DNA of 64,000 nucleotides from an uncultured Microbacterium sp. GTDB lineage: Bacteria > Actinomycetota > Actinomycetes > Actinomycetales > Microbacteriaceae. Numbering within the stretch: the stretch's first letter is position 1; every line of letters begins with the position of its first letter. The stretch is taken from assembly GCF_937927635.1 (NCBI RefSeq), contig NZ_CALBRW010000011.1, positions 1 through 64,000 on the forward strand. The letters are read 5' to 3'. Under the pieces are notes generated by a model, which was given only the letters and a program-made list of their open reading frames with translations, ran no database searches and had not been told where the DNA came from. Shown here piece by piece: positions 35,504 to 43,546 of this stretch. Position numbers and translations under genes: made by a program.

Positions 35504-38500
35504 TCAGGCGCTCCTCCGCTCGTCGCCGTCGCTCTCGCCCTGCACGTTCTCATGCACCAGCGCGCCCAGCAGCTGCACGAGCCGTCCGCGCATCTCGGGG
35601 TGCGCGAGGTAGTAGTCCACGATGCGATTGTTGGTGTCCTGGTTGCTGAGCACGGCATCCGTAACCGCATCGTTCAGGTCGGGCGACTCCACGAACTGCT
35701 TGCGCGTGTTCGCCGCGGCCTGGGTGCGCAGCTGCGGGTTCCCGGTGAGCACGGTCACGACGCTCTCCGCCCAGCTCTGCACGCCGGAGTCGCTGAAATC
35801 CTCGTCCGAGAACAGCTCGTTGATGCGCGCGAGGATGTCCGCCAGCCGCGCCAGCTTGGGGTCCCGCGCGGTGCCGGTCCCTCCGGCGCGGGCGGGATCC
35901 ATGGCACCGGCTTCTCCGGCATCCAGATCCAGGTCGGCGTCGCCGCGGCGGGTCTGCTTGATATGCGTGAGCTCGATCGACGAGAAGTCGATCGGCTCGC
36001 CGCGCTCCCGACCGGTCAGACGGGGGAGCAGCAGCCGCAGGTACAGCGAGCGCTTTTCGAGACCGGTGTCGGCGTAGTCGAAGATCTGCGACAGGAAGTC
36101 GTAGAACCGGATGAACGTGCCGACGTCCTTGCGGAACAGGTCCAGCTCGTCCTGCTCCGTCTTGGCTCCGGATGCCACGGCCGCGGCGTACCTCGTGTTG
36201 AACCGGTCGGCTGCAGCCTTCAGCGGTGCGGTGTGCGCACCGTGCTTGGGTGGGGTGGATGTGGCCAGGAACGCCGCCGCGAAGGCCTCGATCTCGGCAT
36301 CCGTGTAGATGCTCGCCGCATCCAGCTTGGTCTGCAGGTCGTGCACCTGATCGGGGTCGCTGGTCTCGCTGAGCTCGGCGGTGCGATGGTACTGCCGGAA
36401 CGTCTCCAGGATCTCCTGCGGGTCGTTCACGAAGTCGAGGATGTATGTGGTGTCCTTGCCGCCGGCGGGGTAGGTGCGGTTCAGTCGGGAGAGCGTCTGC
36501 ACGGCCGTGACCCCGTCGAGCCGCTTGTCGACGTACATCGCGCACAGCAGCGGCTGGTCGAACCCGGTCTGGTACTTGTTGGCGACGATCAGGATCTGGA
36601 AATCGTCGGATGCGAAGGCGGTGGGGATGCTGCGCCCGCGGAGCCCGCTGTTGAGGTTGGACTCCGAGTACGGCGGCTGCACGCCCGCGAAGGCCACTCC
36701 GGGCACCTGCTCTGCCGTCATGGTTCCGGAGAAGGCGACCAGCGTCGCGAGCCGGTACTTCTTCGACGCGATGTAGGCGTCGATGGCCTCCTTGTAGCGG
36801 ATGGCGTGCTCGCGCGATGCGGTGACGACCATGGCCTTGGCGTGCCCGTCGAGCAGGTGGCGCACGTTGGCACGGTAGTGCTCGACGATGATCTGCACCT
36901 TCTGCGCGATGTTGGTCGGATGCAGCGACACCCAGCGCATGAGTCCCTTGACGGCCTCGCCCTCATCGACCTCGTCGACGATCTGCAGGTGCCGTCGGGT
37001 GGTCTCTGCCAGCTGGAACGCCGTCGAGTAGGTCGTGTAGTTGCGCAGCACGTCGAGGATGTAGCCCTCCTCGATGGCCTGGCGCATCGAGTAGACGTGG
37101 AACGCGCGGGGGATGCCGGCGGCATCCGCTCTTCCGAACAGCTCCAGCGTCTTCGGCTTGGGGGTGGCCGTGAAGGCGAAGAACGAGAGGTTGGGGGAGT
37201 CGGCACGGGCCGTCATCTGCGCGGCGAGGAGGGCTTCAGCGTCCACCTCTCCGCCGTCGTCGAGGGCGGCCTGCTCTTCGGTGGTGAGCACCTCGCGGAG
37301 CTTCTTCGACGCCTCGCCGGTCTGGGAGGAGTGCGCCTCGTCGGCGATGATCGCGAAGCCGCGTCCGGCGAGTCCCTTGTTCTGCTGGATGGCCTTCAGC
37401 GCATAGGGGAAGGTCTGCAGCGTGACGATGATGATGAGCTTGCCCGAGAGCAGCGTCTTGGCCAGCAGGCCCGACTTGGAGCCCTCGCCGGCCCTGCGCA
37501 CCTCGTCGGCGTTGATCGTGGCGACGGTGCCGTGCACGCCCTCGATCTGCGTGATGGCCTTCTGCAGCTGATCGTCGAGCACGGTGCGGTCGGTGATGAC
37601 GATGACGGAGTCGAACACCTTGTGGTTGGCGTCGTCGTGCAGGCTGGAGAGTCCGTGCGCGAGCCAGGCGATCGAGTTGGTCTTGCCGGAGCCGGCGGAG
37701 TGCTGCACGAGGTAGCGATGGCCGGGGCCCTCCGCGCGGGCGGTGGCCAGCAGCTCGGTGACGAGCTCCCACTGGTGGAAGCGCGGGAACAGCAGCGTCG
37801 TGCGCTTGGTGACCTCGCCGGTGATCGGGTCGGTGGACTGCGACTTCTCGATGTGCAGCAGCCGGCCGAGGATGTGCAGCCAGGCGTCGCGCTGCAGCAC
37901 GCGCTCCCACAGGTACGAGGATGCCGCGCCGTTCGGGTTCACGGGGTTGCCCGCGCCCTGGTCGTTGCCGAGGTTGAACGGCAGGAAGCGCGTGGCGGCG
38001 CCGGCCAGGCGCGTGGTCATCGCGACCTCGTCGGTGGAGACGGCGAAGTGCACCAGCGCTCGGTGCGCGAAGCCCAGCAGCGGCTCGCCCTTCGGATCGC
38101 GGTCGTGGCGGTACTGCGTGACCGCATCGGCGATGGACTGCATGTTGTCGGTCTTCAGCTCGAGCGTCGCGACTGGGATGCCGTTGGCGAAAAGCACCAG
38201 ATCGAGGGAGTTGGTGTTCTTCGTGGAGTAGTAGACCTGACGGACCACGCGCAGCCGGACGGCGTCGTAGTCCTGCTGCGCCTGCGCATTGAGTGTGGTG
38301 GCGGGCTTGAACGCGCACATCCGGAACGTCGCGGGCGTCTTCTTGAATCCGCGCCGCAGCACGTTGAGCGTGCCGCCGCCGGCATCCAAGGGGAGATCCA
38401 GGGTCTTCACGAGCCGGTCCAGCAGTTGCTGCTTGGCCTTCTCCTGCTCTGGAGCGGAGGCTGAAGGCTTGACGACCTTGTCCCATTCGTCGGGCTGCGT

Positions 38501-38659
38501 CTGCTGGATCCACGCGAACACGTCCTCGGGGAACAGTGCGCGCACCTTGTCGTAGCCGTGCGTGTTCTCCGGTTCGTAGATCCAGCCGTTCGCCGCCAGG
38601 TACTCGCAGATCTCGCGCTCGAACGCTTCCTCGTGCTGGATGCCCATGCATGCAAGCAT
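35504..38659 (-). CDS. hsdR: Type I restriction enzyme R subunit
   Basis: ATP-dependent translocase and nuclease subunit, about 1,051 residues. The N-terminal PD-(D/E)xK nuclease is seen as DLVLFANGIPVATLELKTD; SF2 helicase motifs follow: Walker A HSAGSGKTNSIAWLAH, DEAH box IIADEAHSSQTG, FTATPK, and YQTGFDQPLLCAMYVDKRLDG. ATG 38659 is used; ATG 38647 is an alternative and neither has a clear ribosome site. Its partners hsdS and hsdM lie 3.6 kb away on the same strand, separated by unrelated genes. Confidence 0.93.
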   Translation of the reverse strand: MLACMGIQHEEAFEREICEYLAANGWIYEPENTHGYDKVRALFPEDVFAWIQQTQPDEWDKVVKPSASAPEQEKAKQQLLDRLVKTLDLPLDAGGGTLNVLRRGFKKTPATFRMCAFKPATTLNAQAQQDYDAVRLRVVRQVYYSTKNTNSLDLVLFANGIPVATLELKTDNMQSIADAVTQYRHDRDPKGEPLLGFAHRALVHFAVSTDEVAMTTRLAGAATRFLPFNLGNDQGAGNPVNPNGAASSYLWERVLQRDAWLHILGRLLHIEKSQSTDPITGEVTKRTTLLFPRFHQWELVTELLATARAEGPGHRYLVQHSAGSGKTNSIAWLAHGLSSLHDDANHKVFDSVIVITDRTVLDDQLQKAITQIEGVHGTVATINADEVRRAGEGSKSGLLAKTLLSGKLIIIVTLQTFPYALKAIQQNKGLAGRGFAIIADEAHSSQTGEASKKLREVLTTEEQAALDDGGEVDAEALLAAQMTARADSPNLSFFAFTATPKPKTLELFGRADAAGIPRAFHVYSMRQAIEEGYILDVLRNYTTYSTAFQLAETTRRHLQIVDEVDEGEAVKGLMRWVSLHPTNIAQKVQIIVEHYRANVRHLLDGHAKAMVVTASREHAIRYKEAIDAYIASKKYRLATLVAFSGTMTAEQVPGVAFAGVQPPYSESNLNSGLRGRSIPTAFASDDFQILIVANKYQTGFDQPLLCAMYVDKRLDGVTAVQTLSRLNRTYPAGGKDTTYILDFVNDPQEILETFRQYHRTAELSETSDPDQVHDLQTKLDAASIYTDAEIEAFAAAFLATSTPPKHGAHTAPLKAAADRFNTRYAAAVASGAKTEQDELDLFRKDVGTFIRFYDFLSQIFDYADTGLEKRSLYLRLLLPRLTGRERGEPIDFSSIELTHIKQTRRGDADLDLDAGEAGAMDPARAGGTGTARDPKLARLADILARINELFSDEDFSDSGVQSWAESVVTVLTGNPQLRTQAAANTRKQFVESPDLNDAVTDAVLSNQDTNNRIVDYYLAHPEMRGRLVQLLGALVHENVQGESDGDERRSA

Positions 38660-38696
38660 GGCGCATATATGAGCTATCCCTAGCGATCCCGAGTGC

Positions 38697-38713
38697 GCAC
38701 TACAATGTAGTGC
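38697..38713 (+). promoter_or_regulatory. Perfect 17-bp palindrome over the antitoxin promoter
   Basis: GCACTACA-A-TGTAGTGC: perfect 8-bp arms around one base, ending directly at the ATG. The -10 TACAAT (38701-38706) is inside the palindrome, 7 bases before the start. Most likely the autoregulatory operator of the antitoxin. Confidence 0.7.
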
Positions 38714-39136
38714 ATGTCATCCACACCGGTCTCGATCCGCTTCGACGACGACGTGCTCGATCGTGTCCGCCGGTCGGCCGCGGTGCGCGACACGACGGCG
38801 TCGAGCCTGATTCAGCGGTATGTGGAGGAGGCGCTGCGCACGCAGGACTTCCCGGGAATCGTGTTCCGCGATGGGCCCGCGGGGCGACGGGCCGCGCTCG
38901 CCGTCGGTCCGGATGTGTGGGAGATCGCGTCCGCGCTGCGCGATGTCGAGCAGCGCGGCGATGCGGCCATCGAGGCCGTGGCGGTGGACTTCAGCCTGTC
39001 GCCCGTGGCTGTTCGGCTTGCGCTGTCGTACTACGGCGCTCATGCGGCGGAGATCGACGCTGAAGTAGCAGAGAACGACCGTGCGGCTGAGGTGGCGCTC
39101 GCCTCTTGGAAGGCGCAGCAGCGGCTCGTATCGTGA
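38714..39136 (+). CDS. Antitoxin with ribbon-helix-helix start and DUF433-like body
   Basis: 140 residues. The N-terminal segment SIRFDDDVLDRVRRSAAVRDTTASSLIQRYVEEAL looks like a ribbon-helix-helix DNA-binding unit; the remainder (VWEIASALRDVEQRGDAAIEAVAVDFSLSPVAVRLALSYY) resembles the DUF433 helical antitoxin family. Its stop overlaps the toxin GTG (GTGA). Expected to bind the palindrome at its own promoter and neutralise the DUF5615 protein. Confidence 0.8.
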   Translation: MSSTPVSIRFDDDVLDRVRRSAAVRDTTASSLIQRYVEEALRTQDFPGIVFRDGPAGRRAALAVGPDVWEIASALRDVEQRGDAAIEAVAVDFSLSPVAVRLALSYYGAHAAEIDAEVAENDRAAEVALASWKAQQRLVS

Positions 39137-39498
39137 CAGAGCGGCTGCTGCTCGATGAGCAGGACAGCGAGCAGATCGCCGTCGCTCTGCGCGAGCGGGG
39201 GCATGATGTGGAATCCGTGGTGGCAGATGACACGCTGCGCGCGGCGAGCGATCCGGTGGTGTTCCTCGAAGCCGCCGCGAGAGGGCGACGGATTGTCACG
39301 GAGAACATCAAGGACTTCCGCCCTCTGCTGATGGCCGCGCTGGGGAAGGGAGAGACGTTCGCGCCACTGCTGCTGGTCGCACCTCGTCGCTTCCCGCGAG
39401 GGTCTGGTTCGAGGGCGCATGCGATCGTGGATGCACTCGCAACCTGGCTCGACGATGCTGATGCGCAGCCGCGCCCGGTCGAGGATTGGCTGATCTGA
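39133..39498 (+). CDS. DUF5615 PIN-like toxin
   Basis: 121 residues. The opening RLLLDEQDSEQIAVALRERGHDVESV and the later GRRIVTENIKDFRPLL match the PIN-like DUF5615 (Mut7-C-like) family, with Asp/Glu positions of a nuclease centre (DEQ, TEN, D). GTG start inside the antitoxin stop. Inferred ribonuclease toxin of a DUF433/DUF5615 module sitting between hsdR and hsdS-hsdM. Confidence 0.82.
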   Translation: MTERLLLDEQDSEQIAVALRERGHDVESVVADDTLRAASDPVVFLEAAARGRRIVTENIKDFRPLLMAALGKGETFAPLLLVAPRRFPRGSGSRAHAIVDALATWLDDADAQPRPVEDWLI

Positions 39499-39525
39499 GA
39501 AAGTCTCGCTGATCAGCCCGGATCT

Positions 39526-39571
39526 CGACTCTCAATGCGATGCACTGAGCGAGCGACAGCGACTCTCAATG
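39526..39571 (+). repeat. 12-bp direct repeat with TGAGCGAGCGA element
   Basis: CGACTCTCAATG occurs at 39526-39537 and 39560-39571. Between them is CACTGAGCGAGCGACAGCGAC, a variant of the dispersed element found after the HNH gene. Lies just upstream of the HNH gene. Confidence 0.6.
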
Positions 39572-39597
39572 TCGGTGGCCCCCTGTTGAATAGAAGC

Positions 39598-41010
39598 ATG
39601 AACAGCACCGCCGCAGTCCTCGATCGGGTCGCCTCCGACCTCGATCAGGTGCTGGGTGCGGATGCTCTTTCGACCCTGTCGGATGCCGAGCGGCTGTCAG
39701 TGCTGAACGCTGCCGGCGAAGTGCTGCGGCGAGCCGAGGCGGTCATCGTCGAGACGGTGGCGACGTCCGATCCGGTGGACGTTCCGCACAGTGCCGGATG
39801 TCGCAGCATGAACGAACTGCTGCAACGCACCCTTCGGGCTGATTCGCGCACGGCGGCGCAACTGGTCAAGGCTGGCAGGCTCGCGCATCGCGATACGGAT
39901 CTCACATCCGGCGAATCGTTGCCTGCACGGTGGCCCGCGGTGAGACAGGCGCTGCTCGATGGCGCGATCGGAGTCACGGGTCTGCTGGCCGCCACCGGAC
40001 CGATCGAGGCTGCCGGGGAGCGGATCGGCACCGCAGACCGGTGGAAGGCGGATGAGCTTCTGGCCGACGTGGCGCGCGGGTATGCGATGAGCGAAGACGA
40101 CGAGGCAGTGTCGGATGCGGCACCCGCGCCCACGCCCGAGGACCTGAAGGCGCTCGCGTACGAGATCGCCGTACGGCTCGACCCCGACGGCTCTGAGCCG
40201 GTCGAAGAGCGGGCGATGCGCAAGCGGTACCTCACGATCGGGCGGATGCGCGACGGCGTATACCCGCTGCGCGGCAACCTGCTGCCCGAGACGTACGCAC
40301 AGTTGCAGCTGCTGCTGGACGCGCAGTTGAACCCGAAGACCGACGGACCGCCGGCTCCGGAGGGCGTCGCGTTCCGCCCGTCCGACGAGAAGGCGGATGC
40401 TGAAGAAGACGAGCTCAACAGCGACCCGCGCAGCGTGCTCGACACGCGCACGCGCGGCCAGAAGCAGCACGATGCGCTCGCCGCGACTCTTGGTATCGCC
40501 GCCCGTCACGCGGACATGCCGTCTCTGGGCGGCGCAGCGCCCACGCTGGTCGTGCACATGGACTTCAGTGATGACTCGTGGGCCCGCATCCCGGGAGTCG
40601 ACGGGCCGGTGAGCGGCGCGGTCGCACGTCACACCGGCTGCACCGGCGCTCTCCAGCGCGTGTTCACCGAGAACGGCCGGATCGTCGGGATGACCATCAC
40701 CGACCGCATCTTCGATGTGTACCAGCGCCGCGCGATCACGCTCCGAGACAAGGAGTGCATCATTCCCGGCTGCCACGTCCCCGCGTCGTGGTGCGAGATC
40801 CATCACGTCGTCGAGCATGCGCGCGGCGGCCCGACCAGCACTGACAACGGGGTTCCGCTGTGCTGGTGGCATCACAGGTCACTGGATCACTCCGGGTGGG
40901 AGATCCGCATGAATGATGGCCTGCCCGAGATCCGAGGGCCGTCCTGGTGGGATCCCCTCCATCACTGGCGCGTGCCGCGCCTGTCGCTGCCGGACTTCGC
41001 GTTCACGTAG
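39598..41010 (+). CDS. DUF222 (13E12-type) HNH endonuclease-like protein
   Basis: 470 residues. A helical DUF222 domain covers about residues 1-320; the C-terminal HNH motif is complete: CIIPGCHVPASWCEIHHVVEHARGG, TDNGVPLCWWHH, with CxxC/CxxH zinc ligands and catalytic His. ATG 39598 chosen at the DUF222 start; a longer ATG at 39535 would begin within the direct repeats. This family is highly amplified in actinobacterial genomes and its role is unknown. Flanked on both sides by TGAGCGAGC-type repeats. Confidence 0.88.
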   Translation: MNSTAAVLDRVASDLDQVLGADALSTLSDAERLSVLNAAGEVLRRAEAVIVETVATSDPVDVPHSAGCRSMNELLQRTLRADSRTAAQLVKAGRLAHRDTDLTSGESLPARWPAVRQALLDGAIGVTGLLAATGPIEAAGERIGTADRWKADELLADVARGYAMSEDDEAVSDAAPAPTPEDLKALAYEIAVRLDPDGSEPVEERAMRKRYLTIGRMRDGVYPLRGNLLPETYAQLQLLLDAQLNPKTDGPPAPEGVAFRPSDEKADAEEDELNSDPRSVLDTRTRGQKQHDALAATLGIAARHADMPSLGGAAPTLVVHMDFSDDSWARIPGVDGPVSGAVARHTGCTGALQRVFTENGRIVGMTITDRIFDVYQRRAITLRDKECIIPGCHVPASWCEIHHVVEHARGGPTSTDNGVPLCWWHHRSLDHSGWEIRMNDGLPEIRGPSWWDPLHHWRVPRLSLPDFAFT

Positions 41011-41017
41011 CGTGCAC

Positions 41018-41100
41018 CCGGTCATTGAGCGAGCCCCGCCAACCGGTCATTGAGCGAGCCCCCACCAACCGGTCATTGAGCGAGCGAAGCGAGACGAAAT
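41018..41100 (+). repeat. Three tandem copies of a TGAGCGAGC element
   Basis: CCGGTCATTGAGCGAGC begins at 41018, 41043 and 41069 (spacings 25 and 26 bases). The last copy continues as GAAGCGAGACGAAAT, the full form of an element that recurs in related genomes by general recollection. Starts 8 bases after the HNH gene stop. Confidence 0.8.
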
Positions 41101-41131
41101 GCACTTCACGGGTGCAGTGGTGACGGGCTGC

Positions 41132-41208
41132 GGGATCGTCGCTTCGCTCGCAGAGCGGGGACCCCGGCGCTGGCGCGCCACCCCGATGCTCGCTCATGCG
41201 ACGATCCC
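41132..41208. repeat. 11-bp inverted repeat downstream of the tandem repeats
   Basis: GGGATCGTCGC (41132-41142) and GCGACGATCCC (41198-41208) are perfect inverted copies separated by 55 bases of GC-rich sequence with further internal pairing. May be the terminator for the convergent HNH and HigA genes, or the end of a repeat unit. Confidence 0.55.
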
Positions 41209-41268
41209 TCCGCCCTCAGCTTTCGGGGGCGCGGGACTGCGCGTTCTGCGTGTCTGGTGTTGTGCGTG

Positions 41269-41580
41269 TCAGGCGGCGGGACGGTCGATCCGGCGCACGT
41301 TGTCGAGGTTGACGGTCCGACGCGCGTGCCACAGGTCATAAGCCTGCTGCATGGCGAGCCAACTCTCGGCAGAGCGGCCCAGGGCCTTCGAGAGGCGCAG
41401 TGCCATCTCGGGCTTGACACGTGATTTGGCAGTGAGGAAGCGGCGCACGACTGACGGCGTGATGTCGAGCGCGATCGCGAGGTCCTCAACGCTCAGCGCC
41501 CATTCCGCGAGGTAGCTCTCCTTGATGAACTCGCCGGGGTGCAGGGGTGCATACATCGGGGCGTCCACCTCGTAGATCAT
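41269..41580 (-). CDS. HigA-family XRE antitoxin, apparently without its toxin
   Basis: 103 residues with the HigA opening PLHPGEFIKESYLAE and helix-turn-helix VEDLAIALDITPSVVRRFLTAKSRVKPEMALRLSKAL, ending SWLAMQQAYDLWHAR, the standard HigA C-helix. GAGAGGAGAG precedes the ATG. HigB is normally encoded just upstream, but only 114 bases without an ORF separate it from the next gene, so it appears to be an orphan. Confidence 0.88.
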   Translation of the reverse strand: MIYEVDAPMYAPLHPGEFIKESYLAEWALSVEDLAIALDITPSVVRRFLTAKSRVKPEMALRLSKALGRSAESWLAMQQAYDLWHARRTVNLDNVRRIDRPAA

Positions 41581-41694
41581 CGGTCTCTCCTCTCAACGCG
41601 CTCATGGGCAGCCTCACAGTCTCGCGCTGATTGCGGGCGGACACAAGCGTTCATACGTGGTGCCTGCCTCGGGGATGCCAGCACGGGCGCGTCC

Positions 41695-42090
41695 TCAGAT
41701 GTTCAGCGCCTCCGAGATCATGTCCCAGGGGAGGTGCTCTCGGATGACCCGGCATCGGGTGCGGTTATCGGTGGCCCGCACGGCGGCATCCGCTGCGGCC
41801 TGCACGGCCTCGGCGGGTGCGCCCGCGGCTTCCCCGATCCATAGGAGCGCACCAGGTGCCTGCAGCCGCTCGTACGTGATCCGGGCGGAAAGGTTCGGGG
41901 TACGGCGGGTGTACGCGCCGGCGCCGCGGGTGGCCTGTGAGTCGAACCACGACACCATGTGCTCCCGCCGATCGCCCCACCAGGCTCCGCGGCGCTGCGG
42001 GTAGTTGGTGCCGAACCAGTCACTGATGGGCAGCCGGGCGGGGAGGGTAGCGAGGATGCCGGCGAAGCGGCCGGGATGCATGTCGCCCAT
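41695..42090 (-). CDS. Hypothetical protein
   Basis: 131 residues from the chosen ATG (ATG 42081 or 42162 possible). The sequence has ISDWFGTNYPQRRGAWWGDRREHMVSWFDSQATRGAGAYTRRTPN followed by an Ala-rich helical end (GEAAGAPAEAVQAAADAAV). Tryptophan-rich and soluble, no membrane segment. No family recognised. Located between the HigA gene and hsdS on the same strand. Confidence 0.6.
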   Translation of the reverse strand: MGDMHPGRFAGILATLPARLPISDWFGTNYPQRRGAWWGDRREHMVSWFDSQATRGAGAYTRRTPNLSARITYERLQAPGALLWIGEAAGAPAEAVQAAADAAVRATDNRTRCRVIREHLPWDMISEALNI

Positions 42091-42274
42091 GCCGATCAGT
42101 GTCCCACGGCCGCGGAGCGGTGGTGGGTGCACGGCGGGCAGCGATCTGTGACGATGCTGCAACGGACTCGGGCGGGCAAGTGGGCTATCTCAATGCTTCC
42201 CGGAGGGCTGTGGCTTGAGCGGGATCGCTTCGCAGCCGTGGGCCGATGTCATCGGCGACATTGGAAGCCGACGA

Positions 42275-43546
42275 CTACGCGGGGATGTCGATCTGGCCGG
42301 TGACGGCTGCGGTGATCAGCGCCGCGCGGCGCTCCTTCGACAGCTCGATGAAGCGCTCGGCCTTGGCGATGAGGGTGTCAATCTTGGAAACCGTGGCGTC
42401 GAGGTGCGTCGCGATCCTTTCCTGCTCGTCCAACGGTGGCAGGGGGATCCACGTGCCGCCCACTTGTCCAGCGTTGAGATTCGACTGTGTGTTGCTGCGC
42501 ACGTCACGCAACAGGAAAGGTTTGAGCGCACGCAGAAGGTGGAACAAGTAGCGAAGGAATAGCCGGCTCGCGTCGGGTGTGATCCCAAGAATTGCTTGGT
42601 TCCAGACAGCAGGCACTTCCACCGCAGCCACTTCACCGACGCTCGCGTACATCGCGAAGAGGATTGTCCCAGGTTCTCCCGGAGTCAGCCGCTTCGATGC
42701 CATTCCATGAGGAGTCAATGACTTCATTGTGTGAGTGACGGTATCGCGCTTGCTCATATCGCCGATCGCCACCCACGGCGTGGCCTCAGCGTCGCCAGGG
42801 CTTGCCCAGAATTCGAGGTTGTCAGTGTCCGGTGTGGCACCCGAGGACAGCGTGGCAATCTGACTGATGCGTGCTCTTCTCCAATGGGCGGGTGCGTGCG
42901 GCGCCGAGTCGGGGCCTCCCGCGCGGGGCACGTGTGGGTCGATTCCTTCCAATACGGCGTGCTCGACCGCGGACGTACGTCGCTCGCGGAGGGTGGCGAT
43001 GAGCTGTTCCTGCTTCGCGATGAGCGTGTCGATCTGGGCGGTCTCGCGGTCGAGGTAGTCGGCGATCCGTTGTTGATCTTCGACAGGTGGGATAGGGACG
43101 GTAACCCGCGATACGTCATTGCGACGGAGTGCAACTCGAGTCACGCCTGACGCCAACACCGACCACTGGCGGAGAACGAAGTCGGACCGCAGCGCCCAGT
43201 ACACGTAGCGAGACGATGCGGCCTCGATGGGACGAACGATGGCGAGGTGGTAGCCGCAGATTAGGTCCGGAGCCTCGTAACTGACGAACGCTGGTATCCC
43301 GATATCGTCAGCTGTCTCCGAATCCTTGGTGATGATCGTGTCTCCAACTTTGAGGCTGAAGCGATCGATCTGATCTTCGGAAGCAGTGGCGACCATGAAG
43401 TCGAGTGATTCGGTGATTGCGTCGTTCTTGTACACGTCCGTGTAGTTGCATAGGCGCACACGAGACTCGCCCTCGACGGAATGCTTGTCGACGTTGCTGG
43501 GCCAGGCCTCCGCGAGCTGCGAGAGCCGACCAGTGGGCCAGGTCAC
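42275..43546 (-). CDS. hsdS: Type I restriction-modification specificity subunit
   Basis: DNA-recognition subunit, 423 residues, with two target-recognition domains each followed by the conserved helical spacer: PIPPVEDQQRIADYLDRETAQIDTLIAKQEQLI (middle) and PLPPLDEQERIATHLDATVSKIDTLIAKAERFI (end). GTG start overlaps the hsdM stop (GTGA). The recognition regions (for example 42700-42900 and 43200-43500) are visibly less GC-rich than hsdM, consistent with exchange of specificity by recombination. Confidence 0.93.
   Translation of the reverse strand: MTWPTGRLSQLAEAWPSNVDKHSVEGESRVRLCNYTDVYKNDAITESLDFMVATASEDQIDRFSLKVGDTIITKDSETADDIGIPAFVSYEAPDLICGYHLAIVRPIEAASSRYVYWALRSDFVLRQWSVLASGVTRVALRRNDVSRVTVPIPPVEDQQRIADYLDRETAQIDTLIAKQEQLIATLRERRTSAVEHAVLEGIDPHVPRAGGPDSAPHAPAHWRRARISQIATLSSGATPDTDNLEFWASPGDAEATPWVAIGDMSKRDTVTHTMKSLTPHGMASKRLTPGEPGTILFAMYASVGEVAAVEVPAVWNQAILGITPDASRLFLRYLFHLLRALKPFLLRDVRSNTQSNLNAGQVGGTWIPLPPLDEQERIATHLDATVSKIDTLIAKAERFIELSKERRAALITAAVTGQIDIPA

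Noticed and set aside
41018..41100. Tandem repeats as a CRISPR array
   Set aside because: Only three units with 8-9 base gaps and no spacers or cas genes; they belong to a dispersed element family.
41581..41694. Search for a HigB toxin upstream of HigA
   Set aside because: Translation in all minus-strand frames gives no HigB-like motif and hits stops quickly.
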